A stretch of DNA of 46,037 bases from Brevibacterium aurantiacum (GCF_900169065.1 NZ_FXZB01000026.1:1-46037); one strand, 5' to 3'; counted from the first letter of the stretch, positions 25,934 to 34,943 are shown. The notes: generated from the sequence alone by a model not told the origin. A program made the numbers and translations.

Positions 25934-26908
25934 ATGATCACCTTCGAATCGCTGACCAAGGTCTATGGCGACAGACGAGCTGTCGACGACATCAGCCTGC
26001 AGATCGCTCCCGGCAAGGTCACCGGGTTCCTCGGGCCCAACGGAGCCGGGAAGTCGACGACGATGCGAATGCTGCTCGGCCTCGACCGCCCCACCTCGGG
26101 TCGGGCACTCATCGACGGTCGCACCTACCAGCAGTTGAGCCACCCATTGCACACCGTCGGAGCTCTGCTCGAACCGCGCACCGGCCACCCAGGCCAGTCT
26201 GCACGCAGCCACCTGATCGGCATGGCCCGCAGCAACGGCATCCCCTCCCGCCGTGTCAACGAGGCGCTGAGCATGGTCGGTCTCGAGGACGTCGCGCACT
26301 CGCGGATCGGCACCTTCTCACTCGGCATGCGACAGCGTCTGGGCATCGCCTCGGCGCTTATCGGTGACCCGCAAGTGCTCGTCTTCGACGAACCGGTCAA
26401 CGGCCTCGATCCCGAAGGAGTGAGCTGGATCCGCCACCTCATGCGTGATCTCGCGGCGCAGGGTCGCACCGTCTTCGTCTCCAGCCATCTGCTCAGCGAG
26501 ATGGCCGATACCGCCGACCACCTCGTCGTCATCGCCCGCGGACGCCTTCTCGCCGACGCCCCGCTGCGCCAACTGCTCGATGTCACCCGCACGGCGCAGG
26601 TCCGCTCACCTCATGCGCCCCGCCTCGCCGAGGTGCTCGAGCGAGCCGGTATGACCGTGACCACCGTTGCCGACCACTTGCAGGTCAGCGGAGACGGAAT
26701 CGACACAATCGGTGGACTGGCGCACGCATCCCACCTGCAGATCGATGAGCTCAGCTTCACCGGGGCCTCACTGGAGGACATCTATTCGCAGCTGACAGAA
26801 GGCGTCACGGACTACCGGGCCGCCTCGCTGCCCCACACCGACACACCAGCCGGCACTGCGCCGATCAGCACTGCGCCGACCACCACGCAGATGGAGGACA
26901 CACGATGA
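25934..26908 (+). CDS. ABC exporter ATP-binding protein
   Basis: Stand-alone ATPase of an ABC-2 type exporter (DrrA/BcrA-like), 324 aa. Walker A GPNGAGKST (34-42), signature FSLGMRQRLGIA, Walker B VLVFDEPVNGLDPEG. ATG 25934 is preferred, with GAGAGG 8 nt upstream; an upstream in-frame ATG at 25910 lacks a site. The last about 30 residues are Thr/Ala/Pro-rich. It is overlapped by the permease gene (ATGA) and is divergent from a two-component system, an arrangement typical of envelope-stress or peptide-antibiotic defence exporters. Confidence 0.9.
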   Translation: MITFESLTKVYGDRRAVDDISLQIAPGKVTGFLGPNGAGKSTTMRMLLGLDRPTSGRALIDGRTYQQLSHPLHTVGALLEPRTGHPGQSARSHLIGMARSNGIPSRRVNEALSMVGLEDVAHSRIGTFSLGMRQRLGIASALIGDPQVLVFDEPVNGLDPEGVSWIRHLMRDLAAQGRTVFVSSHLLSEMADTADHLVVIARGRLLADAPLRQLLDVTRTAQVRSPHAPRLAEVLERAGMTVTTVADHLQVSGDGIDTIGGLAHASHLQIDELSFTGASLEDIYSQLTEGVTDYRAASLPHTDTPAGTAPISTAPTTTQMEDTR

Positions 26909-27693
26909 ACACCACTGCCGCACCCACCCGCACCGCCTCCGGTGGAGGCTGGCCCGGCGCCATCGCCTTCGAATGGACGAAAACCGTGAGCGTCCGCTCG
27001 ACCTGGTGGATCATCGCCTCCGCGCTCGTTGCCACCCTTCTCGGGACCTGGCTGTTCGGTGCCTCGGCGCTGGCCAGCGGACGCAACGGTCTGGACTCCG
27101 CGATGCCGGCACCCTATATCGTGGTCCAGACGATGCTCGCCGTCGAGATGGTCATCGTCCTGCTCGCCACCTTCTCCATCACTGGGGAGTACTCGACCGG
27201 GTCCATCATGACCACCTTGCAGTCCGTTCCCCGACGCGGGCTCGTGCTCCTGTCGAAGACTGCAGTCCTATTCGCGGCCGGCCTGGTGCTCGGGGCGGCA
27301 TTGATTCTCGCCGGTACCCCGGTGGCCGCGATCTCGGCCGCCGAATTCGGCACCTTCGAGTTCTCGGATCTGCTCAGGGCCATCGTGGGCACCGGAGTCG
27401 GGCTGGGATTCTTGGGTGTCTTCGTCCTCGGTCTCGGCACCGCCCTGCGCAGCGCATCCCTGACCATCATCACCACACTGGGCCTCCTCCATCTGATCCC
27501 CAATCTGCTGCCGTTGTTCGGCAGTGATGCGATCAGCGAGTTCGTCCGCTACCTGCCCAATCAGGCGATCACCGTGCTCGCCGTCGACACGACCGGCCCG
27601 TACGGTTGGCCGACCGCGGTCCTGGTGCTATTGGGTTGGGCCGCGGCGGGGCTGCTGCTGGGGCATCTGGTGCTGCGCAACCGCGACGCCTGA
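26905..27693 (+). CDS. ABC-2 type exporter permease
   Basis: A 262-aa membrane protein with about six hydrophobic segments. IAFEWTKTVSVRSTWWIIAS at the N-terminus and FSITGEYSTGSIMTTLQSVP (about residues 90-109) are characteristic of actinobacterial ABC-2 permeases that pair with BcrA-like ATPases. The start overlaps the ATPase stop. The substrate is unknown; the neighbouring two-component system probably controls it. Confidence 0.9.
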   Translation: MNTTAAPTRTASGGGWPGAIAFEWTKTVSVRSTWWIIASALVATLLGTWLFGASALASGRNGLDSAMPAPYIVVQTMLAVEMVIVLLATFSITGEYSTGSIMTTLQSVPRRGLVLLSKTAVLFAAGLVLGAALILAGTPVAAISAAEFGTFEFSDLLRAIVGTGVGLGFLGVFVLGLGTALRSASLTIITTLGLLHLIPNLLPLFGSDAISEFVRYLPNQAITVLAVDTTGPYGWPTAVLVLLGWAAAGLLLGHLVLRNRDA

Positions 27694-27742
27694 GTCCGCC
27701 GTCAACGCCGCCTCGGTCTCACCACGCGATCAGTTCTGCCAT

Positions 27743-27785
27743 GATCAGTGCTGGCCCGACCAGTGCGGGCCCGACCAGTGCGGGC
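27743..27785. repeat. 15-bp tandem repeat at the end of the VOC gene
   Basis: About 2.9 units of gaccagtgcgggccc (27743-27757 diverged, 27758-27772, 27773-27785 partial). On the minus strand they encode the C-terminal PHWSG-type tail of the VOC protein, with the stop codon at the edge of the array. Confidence 0.8.
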
Positions 27786-28161
27786 TGTACATGAGCCCGA
27801 GCACATTGCCGAACGGGTCCACCACCGAAGCGGTCACGAACTCCGGTCCACGCGGGGTAACCGGCGCGTGCACCGTCGCGCCGCGGCCCACCAGGTCGGC
27901 GAGGGCCTTCTCCACATCGTCGACATGCCAATGCGTGACCGAGCTGCTCCCCGCGGTCGTTCCCTCAGGCGAATACGAGCGGTCCATGATGCCCAGCTCG
28001 TCCTCGTCAGGCCCGATGCGAAATTCGACATAGGCGGCCGGTCCCTCAGGCGGCTGGCGGAAATAGGGAGACTGCCCGAGGAAATCTGCATACCACTCGG
28101 CAGCGGCGTCGACGTCGTCTGCGGTGAGAACCATCGTGGTCAGCCCTTTGAGAATGCTCAT
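27745..28161 (-). CDS. VOC family (glyoxalase/bleomycin-resistance-like) protein
   Basis: A 138-aa single-unit vicinal-oxygen-chelate protein. Two beta-alpha-beta-beta-beta modules can be followed, from TTMVLTADDVDAAAEWYADF to the end module HWHVDDVEKALADLV and GPEFVTASVVDPFGNVLGLM. Candidate metal/ligand residues are His98-region HWHV and the Glu/Asp positions near the ends, but I cannot assign an enzyme activity. The last residues SPHWSGPHWSG come from a DNA tandem repeat and are not family sequence. It is divergent from a WYL regulator that may control it. Confidence 0.85.
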   Translation of the reverse strand: MSILKGLTTMVLTADDVDAAAEWYADFLGQSPYFRQPPEGPAAYVEFRIGPDEDELGIMDRSYSPEGTTAGSSSVTHWHVDDVEKALADLVGRGATVHAPVTPRGPEFVTASVVDPFGNVLGLMYSPHWSGPHWSGQH

Positions 28162-28269
28162 GTCATTGCCCTTCGCTCTGCGTTTCCGTCCGCCTGGTGC
28201 GGGCGATATCTCCGAGTCTCGCAGTCAAAGTGATCATCAAGTGAGCACTTTTGGTGAGAGACTTCTTCT

Positions 28270-29256
28270 ATGCGCGCAGACCGACTTCTTGCCCTGCTGC
28301 TCTTCCTGCAGACCCGCGGGAAGGTCACCGCTGCCCAGGTCGCCGAGGAGCTCGAGATTTCGATCGCCACCGCTCGCCGCGATCTCGAAGCACTGTCCAC
28401 GGCCGGCGTGCCTGTCTATGTCCAACCCGGCCGAGGCGGCGGCTGGCAGCTGATCGGCGGCGCCAGGACGAACCTCACCGGATTCTCCGGGCACGAGGCA
28501 CGAGCCCTGTTCTGGATGCTCGGCACCGCGGGTCTATCCGGTCCAGAAACCCGCGTGGCCACCCGCAAGCTCATCCGCGCCCTCCCCGAGTCACTCCGAT
28601 CCGAAGCCGAGACGCTGGCGACGAGAATCCACTATGACCACACCACGTGGGGAAAGGCACCACCAACAGACGACGGACACGAACTCCTCGACACCCTGCG
28701 TGACGCCCTCGTGCATCAGCAGATCCTCGACATCAGGTACACCGGGCGCACTGGAACCACCGACATGCACGCTGCGAGTCCGCTCGGCCTCGTGGCGAAG
28801 GCCGGCACCTGGTACCTCGTCGCCCGCACCGACAGGGTACGAACCTACCGCGTTGACCGCATCACGGAGGCCGAGGCCGCGGAACCGAATGTCGATGAAC
28901 CCGGCACGACTTCGGGACGTCTTACCGCCTCGGCGACTGATCATGAGTTCGACCTCGCCTCCTACTGGGCCGCGCATGTCGAGGAGGTGGAAGCGCGTCG
29001 CTCATCCGTCACGGCGACGATTCGCTGTCCCAACTGGACCGTTCCGATCCTCTCTGCACACTTCGGCAGGTATTTCACCGTCGTCTCCCAGGACATAGAT
29101 TTCACCATCGCCGAGGTGAGGGCCCACCTCATCGTCGCACTGGCCGAACAGTTGGCCGGGTGGGGACGGACAGTCGAAGTCATCTCACCGCCCGAGCTTC
29201 GCCGGGAGTTGGCACGGATCGGCGCCGAGTTGATCGAATACGACCGAGACCGGTGA
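28270..29256 (+). CDS. YafY-type HTH/WYL domain transcriptional regulator
   Basis: A 328-aa regulator. An N-terminal HTH_11 winged helix (GKVTAAQVAEELEISIATAR, about residues 17-36) is followed by the WYL ligand-sensing domain around TDMHAASPLGLVAKAGTWYL and TYRVDRITEAE, then a WCX C-terminal extension. WYL proteins bind nucleic-acid or small ligands and often control an adjacent gene. Here the divergent VOC gene, 108 bp away, is the natural candidate. It is convergent with the beta-lactamase-like gene after 10 bp. Confidence 0.9.
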   Translation: MRADRLLALLLFLQTRGKVTAAQVAEELEISIATARRDLEALSTAGVPVYVQPGRGGGWQLIGGARTNLTGFSGHEARALFWMLGTAGLSGPETRVATRKLIRALPESLRSEAETLATRIHYDHTTWGKAPPTDDGHELLDTLRDALVHQQILDIRYTGRTGTTDMHAASPLGLVAKAGTWYLVARTDRVRTYRVDRITEAEAAEPNVDEPGTTSGRLTASATDHEFDLASYWAAHVEEVEARRSSVTATIRCPNWTVPILSAHFGRYFTVVSQDIDFTIAEVRAHLIVALAEQLAGWGRTVEVISPPELRRELARIGAELIEYDRDR

Positions 29257-29266
29257 CTCGATCAGC

Positions 29267-30202
29267 TCACCTCAGCAGATCGTGCAGTGCCCGAGCGGCC
29301 GCTCCCAGAGCCGCCTCAGCAGCCGGCTGCACAGCGGCGGAGTTGCTCGATTCGCTGAGCACCACGACGGCGATGGTCTGCCCGTCGGAATGCTCGACGA
29401 CTCCGATTTCGTGCCGGAGGTGCAGCAGAGTGCCGGTCTTCGACGACCATTTGGCCGCATCCGACATGAGGTCGGGGGCCAGTCGATGGCGCACGACGTT
29501 GCCGGCCATGAGCTCCCGCAGCCGGGAGGCGGCCGAAGTCTGGATCCGTTCGGGACGCCACAGTTCAGCAAGCAGATCGGTCAGGCCTGCAGCTGTGGCG
29601 ACATTCGCCTGCGAGACATCGAGTTGCCAGATCCGATGCCCGGCTCCCTGCGTGGGGTTCGCGTGGGCGAGTTCGTAGGCAAGATGAGCTTCCGGAGGAG
29701 GAAGACTCTCGAGCGGAGTCCTGACGAGTGCATCGAGATGATGGCGGATCTGGATTCCGCCGAGCCCGAGGTCGTCAAGGTCACGCTGGACCTCCTCGGT
29801 GGGGACGAGATCGAGCAGGGCGTCCGTAGCCGTGTTGTCGCTGAAGCACACGGAGAGCATGAGCAGGTCGTCAACAGCGATGCGTGAGGGATGGCGGAAG
29901 CGACTCGTCCCCATCGGGCTCCCGCCTTCGAATCGGCCGGGCGCGACGTGGACCTGGCGATCGGCTTCGAGCCGACCATCGGCGATGCGGTTGAGGATGG
30001 CGAGGGCGATCGGCACTTTTACGACAGAGGCCAGCGGAACCGGCCCGTCGTGTGCGATCGAGATCTCAGCCTGCGAATCGAGGTCGCGGACCACGATCCG
30101 CGCACGCAGTCCAGCGGCCTCGAGCTCGTCGCTGACCTCCCTGGTCAGGCGTGCTTCGGTTCTCAACGCGTCACCTCCGTCGGTGATTCGGATCCGGCTC
30201 AC
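29267..30202 (-). CDS. Class A beta-lactamase-like serine hydrolase without signal peptide
   Basis: A 311-aa protein with the penicillin-recognising fold. Motifs: SVVK (Ser59, Lys62), SDN (121-123) and KTG (255-257). The omega-loop ExxLN of true class A enzymes is not visible; the corresponding region reads RTPLESLPPPEAHLAYE. No Sec, Tat or lipoprotein signal is present. I start it at GTG 30202, which overlaps the LysR stop (GTGA); the open frame further upstream is merely antiparallel to LysR coding. A cytosolic location would be odd for a beta-lactamase, so it may be an amidase/esterase-like homologue. It is cotranscribed with the LysR gene. Confidence 0.78.
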   Translation of the reverse strand: MSRIRITDGGDALRTEARLTREVSDELEAAGLRARIVVRDLDSQAEISIAHDGPVPLASVVKVPIALAILNRIADGRLEADRQVHVAPGRFEGGSPMGTSRFRHPSRIAVDDLLMLSVCFSDNTATDALLDLVPTEEVQRDLDDLGLGGIQIRHHLDALVRTPLESLPPPEAHLAYELAHANPTQGAGHRIWQLDVSQANVATAAGLTDLLAELWRPERIQTSAASRLRELMAGNVVRHRLAPDLMSDAAKWSSKTGTLLHLRHEIGVVEHSDGQTIAVVVLSESSNSAAVQPAAEAALGAAARALHDLLR

Positions 30203-31140
30203 GTGGCCCCTGTCGGTGATTCGACTCTGGCCGTCGCGCCCGAAGCGCGCGGACCAGAGGTCGCACCCAAGCAGTCGGCGATCTCCTCGTCGAGGTCGCC
30301 GAGCAGCGAGACGTCTTCCGCCGAGGTGGCTGCGAGGACGTATCCCCTCGCGATGACCGGGTCGAGCAGCGGGGCCCATGACAGCTCGAGTGCTGCGGCT
30401 TCGTCCGCGCTGCAGACCAGCAGGTCCCCCTCTGCCAGGACCCCAGCGACGGCAGCGGGGTCGGAGGAGTCCGTCACCACTTGATACGGCAGAAGCCCGG
30501 ACTCTTCGGCGGACCGGCGGAGACGATCTCGCACATGCGCGACATTGTCCTCGCTCAACAGCCTGAGCCGCTGACCTGCAAGCCTCGCGCCGTCTCCGGG
30601 GACCCGTGTCCGCGCCCGCCGCAGATCGGCGATGCGCACCTGATTCAGTGTTCCGGAACGGTGAGCACACCCCAGCGGAACCGTCCAAGCCCCTTCCGGA
30701 GCGGGGACGGAGCGCAGTGCCGCTCTGACCCGACGAGCGGTGAGGTCTTCATCCCTTCGGCCGGGCGGTCCCGGATGGAAGTCGATGCGCAGCCCCCGAG
30801 AGTTCGCCGAGGCGGCCAGCACAGCGAGATCGCGCGTCGCGCACGATGCCGGGACAGCGAGGGAAACCGGCCGGAGCTTGGCTCTGTCGGCATCAAGCAT
30901 CATCTCATCGGCCAGTTCGACCAGGTGGGTCGCAGAGGCGAGCATGTCACGGCCGAACGGTGTGAGGCTCACGCCCCGGCCCGTCCTATCGAGCAGACGA
31001 GCACCGAACTGTTCCTCCAGGCCGGCGATGCGCCTGCTCGCGACCGGTTGCGGGATTCCATTGGCTGCGGCGCCCAGCGTCATGCTTCCCAATTCGCTGA
31101 CAGCGGTGAAGGTACGGCAGGCCTCAATCAGGTCCATCAC
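30199..31140 (-). CDS. LysR family transcriptional regulator
   Basis: A 313-aa regulator. The N-terminal winged helix-turn-helix is clear (CRTFTAVSELGSMTLGAAAN and PQPVASRRIAGLEEQFGARL, about residues 9-50), followed by the effector domain. ATG 31140 or 31137 starts it. It stands between two class A beta-lactamase-type genes, coupled to one (GTGA overlap) and divergent from the other by 144 bp, the AmpR/BlaA-type arrangement. Control of the lipoprotein beta-lactamase is likely but the inducer is unknown. Ala/Arg/Glu-rich composition matches its neighbours. Confidence 0.88.
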   Translation of the reverse strand: MMDLIEACRTFTAVSELGSMTLGAAANGIPQPVASRRIAGLEEQFGARLLDRTGRGVSLTPFGRDMLASATHLVELADEMMLDADRAKLRPVSLAVPASCATRDLAVLAASANSRGLRIDFHPGPPGRRDEDLTARRVRAALRSVPAPEGAWTVPLGCAHRSGTLNQVRIADLRRARTRVPGDGARLAGQRLRLLSEDNVAHVRDRLRRSAEESGLLPYQVVTDSSDPAAVAGVLAEGDLLVCSADEAAALELSWAPLLDPVIARGYVLAATSAEDVSLLGDLDEEIADCLGATSGPRASGATARVESPTGAT

Positions 31141-31147
31141 CCCATAG

Positions 31148-31178
31148 TATGCGTCCTGTTATGCGTTTTCGGTATGCG
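31148..31178 (+). promoter_or_regulatory. Three tatgcg repeats in the lysR-bla spacer
   Basis: The hexamer tatgcg occurs at 31148-31153, 31160-31165 and 31173-31178, spaced 12 and 13 bp, just upstream of the LysR start. They could be half-sites for LysR contacts along one face of the helix. Promoter elements for the beta-lactamase gene should lie in the same spacer. Confidence 0.4.
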
Positions 31179-31284
31179 ATGCACTGAAACCGTGTTCGAC
31201 CGCATGGGAGAAGTCGTGAACAGTGGTTCCCAACGGGGCGAGCCCGGCGTGAGATGTGAACCGACGAGAGAACGGATCAAACAT

Positions 31285-32199
31285 ATGAACAGACGACCAG
31301 TGAAGCTTCTGACCGCAGCAGCCCTGACGCTTGTCATGACCACCGGCTGCTCACCCGCCGACGCGCAGACGGAATCGGATGGTCAGACACCGAGTCCGGA
31401 CCAAACGCAGCAGCAGGAGATCACCGCGCAGCTCGAAGCCGTCGAGGATGAATACGATGCGAGAGTCGGAATTAGCGCGATCGACACCGGCGACGGCTCA
31501 TCGGTGGACTACCGATCCGACGAGCGCTTCGGCTTCGCATCGACGCTCAAGGTGTTCGCGGTGGCAGAGCTGCTTGCCGGAACCTCGCCCGAAGAGCTCG
31601 ACGAAGTGGTGACATGGACCCAAGCCGATGTCGACGCCGCCGGCTGGACACCGGTGACGGAGAAGCATGTCGATACGGGACTGCCGTTGGAAGATGTTGC
31701 CGAGAGCGCGCTGAGGGTCAGTGACAATGCGGCGATGAACATCGTGCTCGACGAGATCGGCGGACCCCAGGGACTCGATGCCGCACTCGAAGACGCCGGC
31801 GACCCGACCACCGAGGTCATCGACGAAGAACCGGAACTCAACGACATCGAACCCGGCAGCTCCGACAACACCACGACACCCGCTGCCTACACTGCTGATT
31901 TGCAAGGCCTGCTCGACTCCGAGCGGCTGTCCGAGGACGACCGTAAGGTGCTGCTCGAATGGATGTCGGACAATGAGACCGGCGACCCCCTCATCCGCGC
32001 GGGCGCGCCGGAGGGCTGGACGGTCAAGGACAAGTCGGGACATTCCGATGCGATCCAGAACGACATCGCCTTCGTCTATCCGCCGGATGAGGACCCGATC
32101 GTCATCACCGTGCTCACGGAAACCGAGGACCCGGAGTCCGAGGACGGGCCGGCCATCGTCGAGGCAGCTGCGGAGGCCGTTCTCGGCAGCTTCGAATGA
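31285..32199 (+). CDS. Class A beta-lactamase, lipoprotein
   Basis: A secreted, membrane-anchored serine beta-lactamase, 304 aa. It has a signal peptide with a lipobox-like TTGC (Cys22). Catalytic motifs are all present: STLK (Ser86, Lys89), SDN (146-148), omega-loop EPELN (Glu182 to Asn186) and KSG in place of KTG (250-252). A Gln/Thr/Ser-rich linker joins the lipid anchor to the enzyme. I chose ATG 31285 at the signal peptide; the open frame upstream is not protein-like. It is divergent from the LysR gene. Hydrolysis of penicillin-type drugs at the cell surface is expected. Confidence 0.92.
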   Translation: MNRRPVKLLTAAALTLVMTTGCSPADAQTESDGQTPSPDQTQQQEITAQLEAVEDEYDARVGISAIDTGDGSSVDYRSDERFGFASTLKVFAVAELLAGTSPEELDEVVTWTQADVDAAGWTPVTEKHVDTGLPLEDVAESALRVSDNAAMNIVLDEIGGPQGLDAALEDAGDPTTEVIDEEPELNDIEPGSSDNTTTPAAYTADLQGLLDSERLSEDDRKVLLEWMSDNETGDPLIRAGAPEGWTVKDKSGHSDAIQNDIAFVYPPDEDPIVITVLTETEDPESEDGPAIVEAAAEAVLGSFE

Positions 32200-32314
32200 G
32201 GGGCCGTCTCAGCGTGGTGCGATCCGCACGGCGATGGCACACTGCGAGTCGGCGCCGAGTGCGGACTCTGCCGCCGGCTGCACGGAAGCAGGGTTGCTCG
32301 GTAGAGTGGCCGGC

Positions 32315-32782
32315 ATGACCGAATCTCTCACCTTCGCCGATTCCATCCTCGTTGCAGCCGACCCGGCAACCGTCTACGCGACCGTTTCAGACGTGATTCG
32401 AACTGGCGAGTGGTCACCGATTTGCGCAGAGTGCTGGTGGGACGAGGGCGACGGTCCGCGGGTCGGAGCCTGGTTCACCGGGCGCAACGTCACTCCGGAT
32501 CGTGAGTGGCAGACCCGAAGTCAGGTGATTGTCGCCGATGAAGGGCGTGCGTTCGGGTGGAGCGTGGGGCCGGGCCGGGTTCACTGGACATACAGCATGA
32601 AGGAAGCAGAAGGCGGCACACGGCTCACCGAAACGTGGGAGTTCCTGCCGGAGGGGCAAGAATTCTTCAACGAGAAATACGGGGACCAAGCCGCCGAGCA
32701 GATCGCCGAACGAACTTCAGCCGCGCGCTCGGGAATCCCCGAGACCCTCAGGGCGATCAAGAGGGTCATCGAAGCGCGCTAA
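32315..32782 (+). CDS. SRPBCC family protein (polyketide cyclase-like)
   Basis: A 155-aa START/Bet v1-like single-domain protein. It starts FADSILVAADPATVYATVSD (strand and helix of the fold) and contains GEWSPICAECWWDEGDGPRV and later GTRLTETWEFLPEG, typical of the polyketide_cyc2 family. The C-terminal helix is basic (LRAIKRVIEAR). It likely binds a hydrophobic ligand; there is no clue to which. It follows the beta-lactamase after 115 bp and may be independent of it. Confidence 0.82.
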   Translation: MTESLTFADSILVAADPATVYATVSDVIRTGEWSPICAECWWDEGDGPRVGAWFTGRNVTPDREWQTRSQVIVADEGRAFGWSVGPGRVHWTYSMKEAEGGTRLTETWEFLPEGQEFFNEKYGDQAAEQIAERTSAARSGIPETLRAIKRVIEAR

Positions 32783-32885
32783 AGCATCGTCGGCAATGAT
32801 GAGATAGATGATCGATCTGTCGGCGAAGTGCAGTTCAGCGAATCAAGGTCAACTTGGACTCTGACGATCCAGGACCGCCCGCGGC

Positions 32886-33767
32886 TCAGCCCCGCCAGTC
32901 CGAGTTCGTGTAACCCGACCCGGTTTCGTCGAAATACTTCATCGACAGCGAGGACGAGTTGATCAGCGGCCGGTATCGAGCACCCGGCAACGCGTGCGGA
33001 TGGCCCGGTGCGACATATGCCCTGCGCAGGGACTTCTCGACCCCCGCTGCAGCCCGGTGAAGCACTTCGACAGTCGGAGCGACAGGTTGACGATCGTTGG
33101 GCACCACCACACCGAGGCCTGCAACCATGTCGCCATCAGGTCCACGCACCGGCACGGCGATTCCTCGAGCATCGCGGTGGACCAAACCATCTCCTGAGGA
33201 ATAGTGCTGCCGTCGAACAGCATCGAGAATGCGCTCGACCTCGGAGGCGGTCTGCGGAGTCCGCTCCGTGTATCGCGGGATGCCGAGGTCGACCAGTGCT
33301 CGGACTGCCTCATCGGGCATTGCAGCAAGCAGCACGTGCCCGATGGCCGAAGCCGCAAGATTGATCCGGCCGCCGATAACGGTTGCGTTGATGACGGCAT
33401 CATGACTGGACAGCCGCTCAAGGTAGACGACATCCACACCGTCGCGAACCCCCAGCTGAGTGTGCTGGCGAATCGAGTTCTGGACCGACTGCATCAGCGG
33501 GAACGCGATCTCCCGCAGCCCCAGCGCACCGGGCGTCCGTGCCGCCAACTCCCACAGCCGCAGCCCCAGCTGATATGTCCGGTCCGGCAGCCGTTCGACC
33601 AGCCGCTCACCCTCCAGCTCCCGCAGCAGCCGATGAGTCGTCGACACTGGCAGGCCGGAGCGTTCTGCAATCTGGGAAAGGCTGAGGAACGCGGCACCGA
33701 CTTCGAAGACATCGAGAATCCGCAGATGCCGCGACAGCAGGGACTCGTTCGTGCGGGCTCCGCTCAT
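32886..33767 (-). CDS. IclR family transcriptional regulator
   Basis: A 293-aa regulator. N-terminal winged helix: RILDVFEVGAAFLSLSQIAE and GLPVSTTHRLLRELEGERLV (about residues 15-55). The C-terminal ligand domain carries the family pattern INLAASAIGHVLLAAMPDE and ends in an extra 40-residue tail. ATG 33767 has an AGGAT site; a longer frame starting at 33890 is not needed. It is divergent from the P450/reductase genes and, by analogy with IclR proteins of aromatic catabolism (PcaR, PobR), should control them in response to an aromatic acid. Confidence 0.9.
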   Translation of the reverse strand: MSGARTNESLLSRHLRILDVFEVGAAFLSLSQIAERSGLPVSTTHRLLRELEGERLVERLPDRTYQLGLRLWELAARTPGALGLREIAFPLMQSVQNSIRQHTQLGVRDGVDVVYLERLSSHDAVINATVIGGRINLAASAIGHVLLAAMPDEAVRALVDLGIPRYTERTPQTASEVERILDAVRRQHYSSGDGLVHRDARGIAVPVRGPDGDMVAGLGVVVPNDRQPVAPTVEVLHRAAAGVEKSLRRAYVAPGHPHALPGARYRPLINSSSLSMKYFDETGSGYTNSDWRG

Positions 33768-33914
33768 GATCAATCCTCCCCGACAATTGCCGTCCAACAC
33801 TGACTGCCCAAACCTGCCGTTACTTCCGATGAGTGGAAATGCGTACGCCAAGCTTAACGTGACCCATGCCATAGTGACGTGAACGAGCAACGACGCTTCT
33901 CAAAGGAGATACCC

Positions 33915-34913
33915 ATGACTGTCACCGAGGTCGGCCGACGTTCCCCGGACAGTTCCAACCGCCGCCCGGAGAACTCCGACGAACTCGTCATTCAGGCACG
34001 GCGTGAAGTCGCCGCCAACGTCATCGAGCTGACCCTGCGGCGACCCGACGGTTCGCGACTGCCGGACTGGTCACCAGGTGCACACATCGACCTCATCCTT
34101 CCCAGCGGGACGGTGCGCCAGTATTCGCTGTGCGGTGATCGGTGGGATGGCCACAGCTATCGCATCGCCGTGCAGAGAGAAGAAGACGGCACAGGAGGGT
34201 CGAAGGAGATCCATCAGGTCGCCGCCGAAGGCAGCCACGTGCGCTTCGGCGGCCCCCGCAACAACTTCAGACTCGCCCCGGCCGAGCAGTACCACTTCAT
34301 CTGCGGGGGAATCGGCATCACCGCCATCAGGCCCATGATCGATCAGGCCGAGCGGATGGGCATCGAATGGCGGCTGCTCTACCTGGGCCGCAACCCACTC
34401 CGCATGGCCTACCGCGACCTTGAGAATTGGTACCCCGCACAGGTGAGGACCCATACGACCGCGCACGGCAAACGTGCGAGCATCCGCGAATGGCTCGGCG
34501 AGGTCGATGACACGTCAATGGTCTACGCCTGCGGACCGCAGTCATTGCTCGATGCGCTCCCATCAGAATGCGATCGCCTGCCGGACCAGAGGATCCGCGT
34601 CGAACACTTCACCAACGACAGTTTGAACTCAGCACCGATCCGCACCGACCCCTATGAGATCGTCCTCGACCGCAAAGGTGAGACCGTTCGTGCGGAAGGG
34701 CATCAAAGCGTCGCCGAGGCGCTCGGCGACGCTGGAATCGGCCTGATCACCTCGTGCTCCCGAGGCGTGTGCGGAACCTGCGAGCTGAGCGTGCTCGCCG
34801 GAGAGGTGGACCACCGCGACACGATTCTCGACGACGAGGAACGAGCGGCAGGCACCTGTATGTTCCCCTGCGTCTCCCGCGCTGCCAGCGATCGTCTCGT
34901 CATCGACCTCTGA
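33915..34913 (+). CDS. PDR/VanB-type oxidoreductase (flavin + 2Fe-2S)
   Basis: NADH-dependent reductase of the phthalate-dioxygenase-reductase family, 332 aa. It has an FMN-binding barrel (RQYSLCGDRWDGHSYRIAV), an NAD domain (HFICGGIGITAIRPMIDQAE) and a C-terminal plant-type ferredoxin with cysteines 281, 286, 289 and 319 (CX4CX2CX29C). ATG 33915 has an AAGGAGA site. It is followed after 30 bp by a P450 gene, so it probably delivers electrons to it, replacing the usual ferredoxin plus ferredoxin-reductase pair. Relatives serve VanA and phthalate dioxygenases. Confidence 0.9.
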   Translation: MTVTEVGRRSPDSSNRRPENSDELVIQARREVAANVIELTLRRPDGSRLPDWSPGAHIDLILPSGTVRQYSLCGDRWDGHSYRIAVQREEDGTGGSKEIHQVAAEGSHVRFGGPRNNFRLAPAEQYHFICGGIGITAIRPMIDQAERMGIEWRLLYLGRNPLRMAYRDLENWYPAQVRTHTTAHGKRASIREWLGEVDDTSMVYACGPQSLLDALPSECDRLPDQRIRVEHFTNDSLNSAPIRTDPYEIVLDRKGETVRAEGHQSVAEALGDAGIGLITSCSRGVCGTCELSVLAGEVDHRDTILDDEERAAGTCMFPCVSRAASDRLVIDL

Positions 34914-34943
34914 GGTCGAAACCTCACCACGAAAGGCTCCGTC

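Noticed and set aside
30203..30688. N-terminal extension of the signal-less beta-lactamase-like protein
   Set aside because: This stretch overlaps the LysR coding sequence in another frame and is Arg/Gly-rich nonsense; the GTG at 30202 is a better start.
30481..31284. Upstream extension of the lipoprotein beta-lactamase
   Set aside because: It is antisense to LysR and the true signal peptide starts at 31285.
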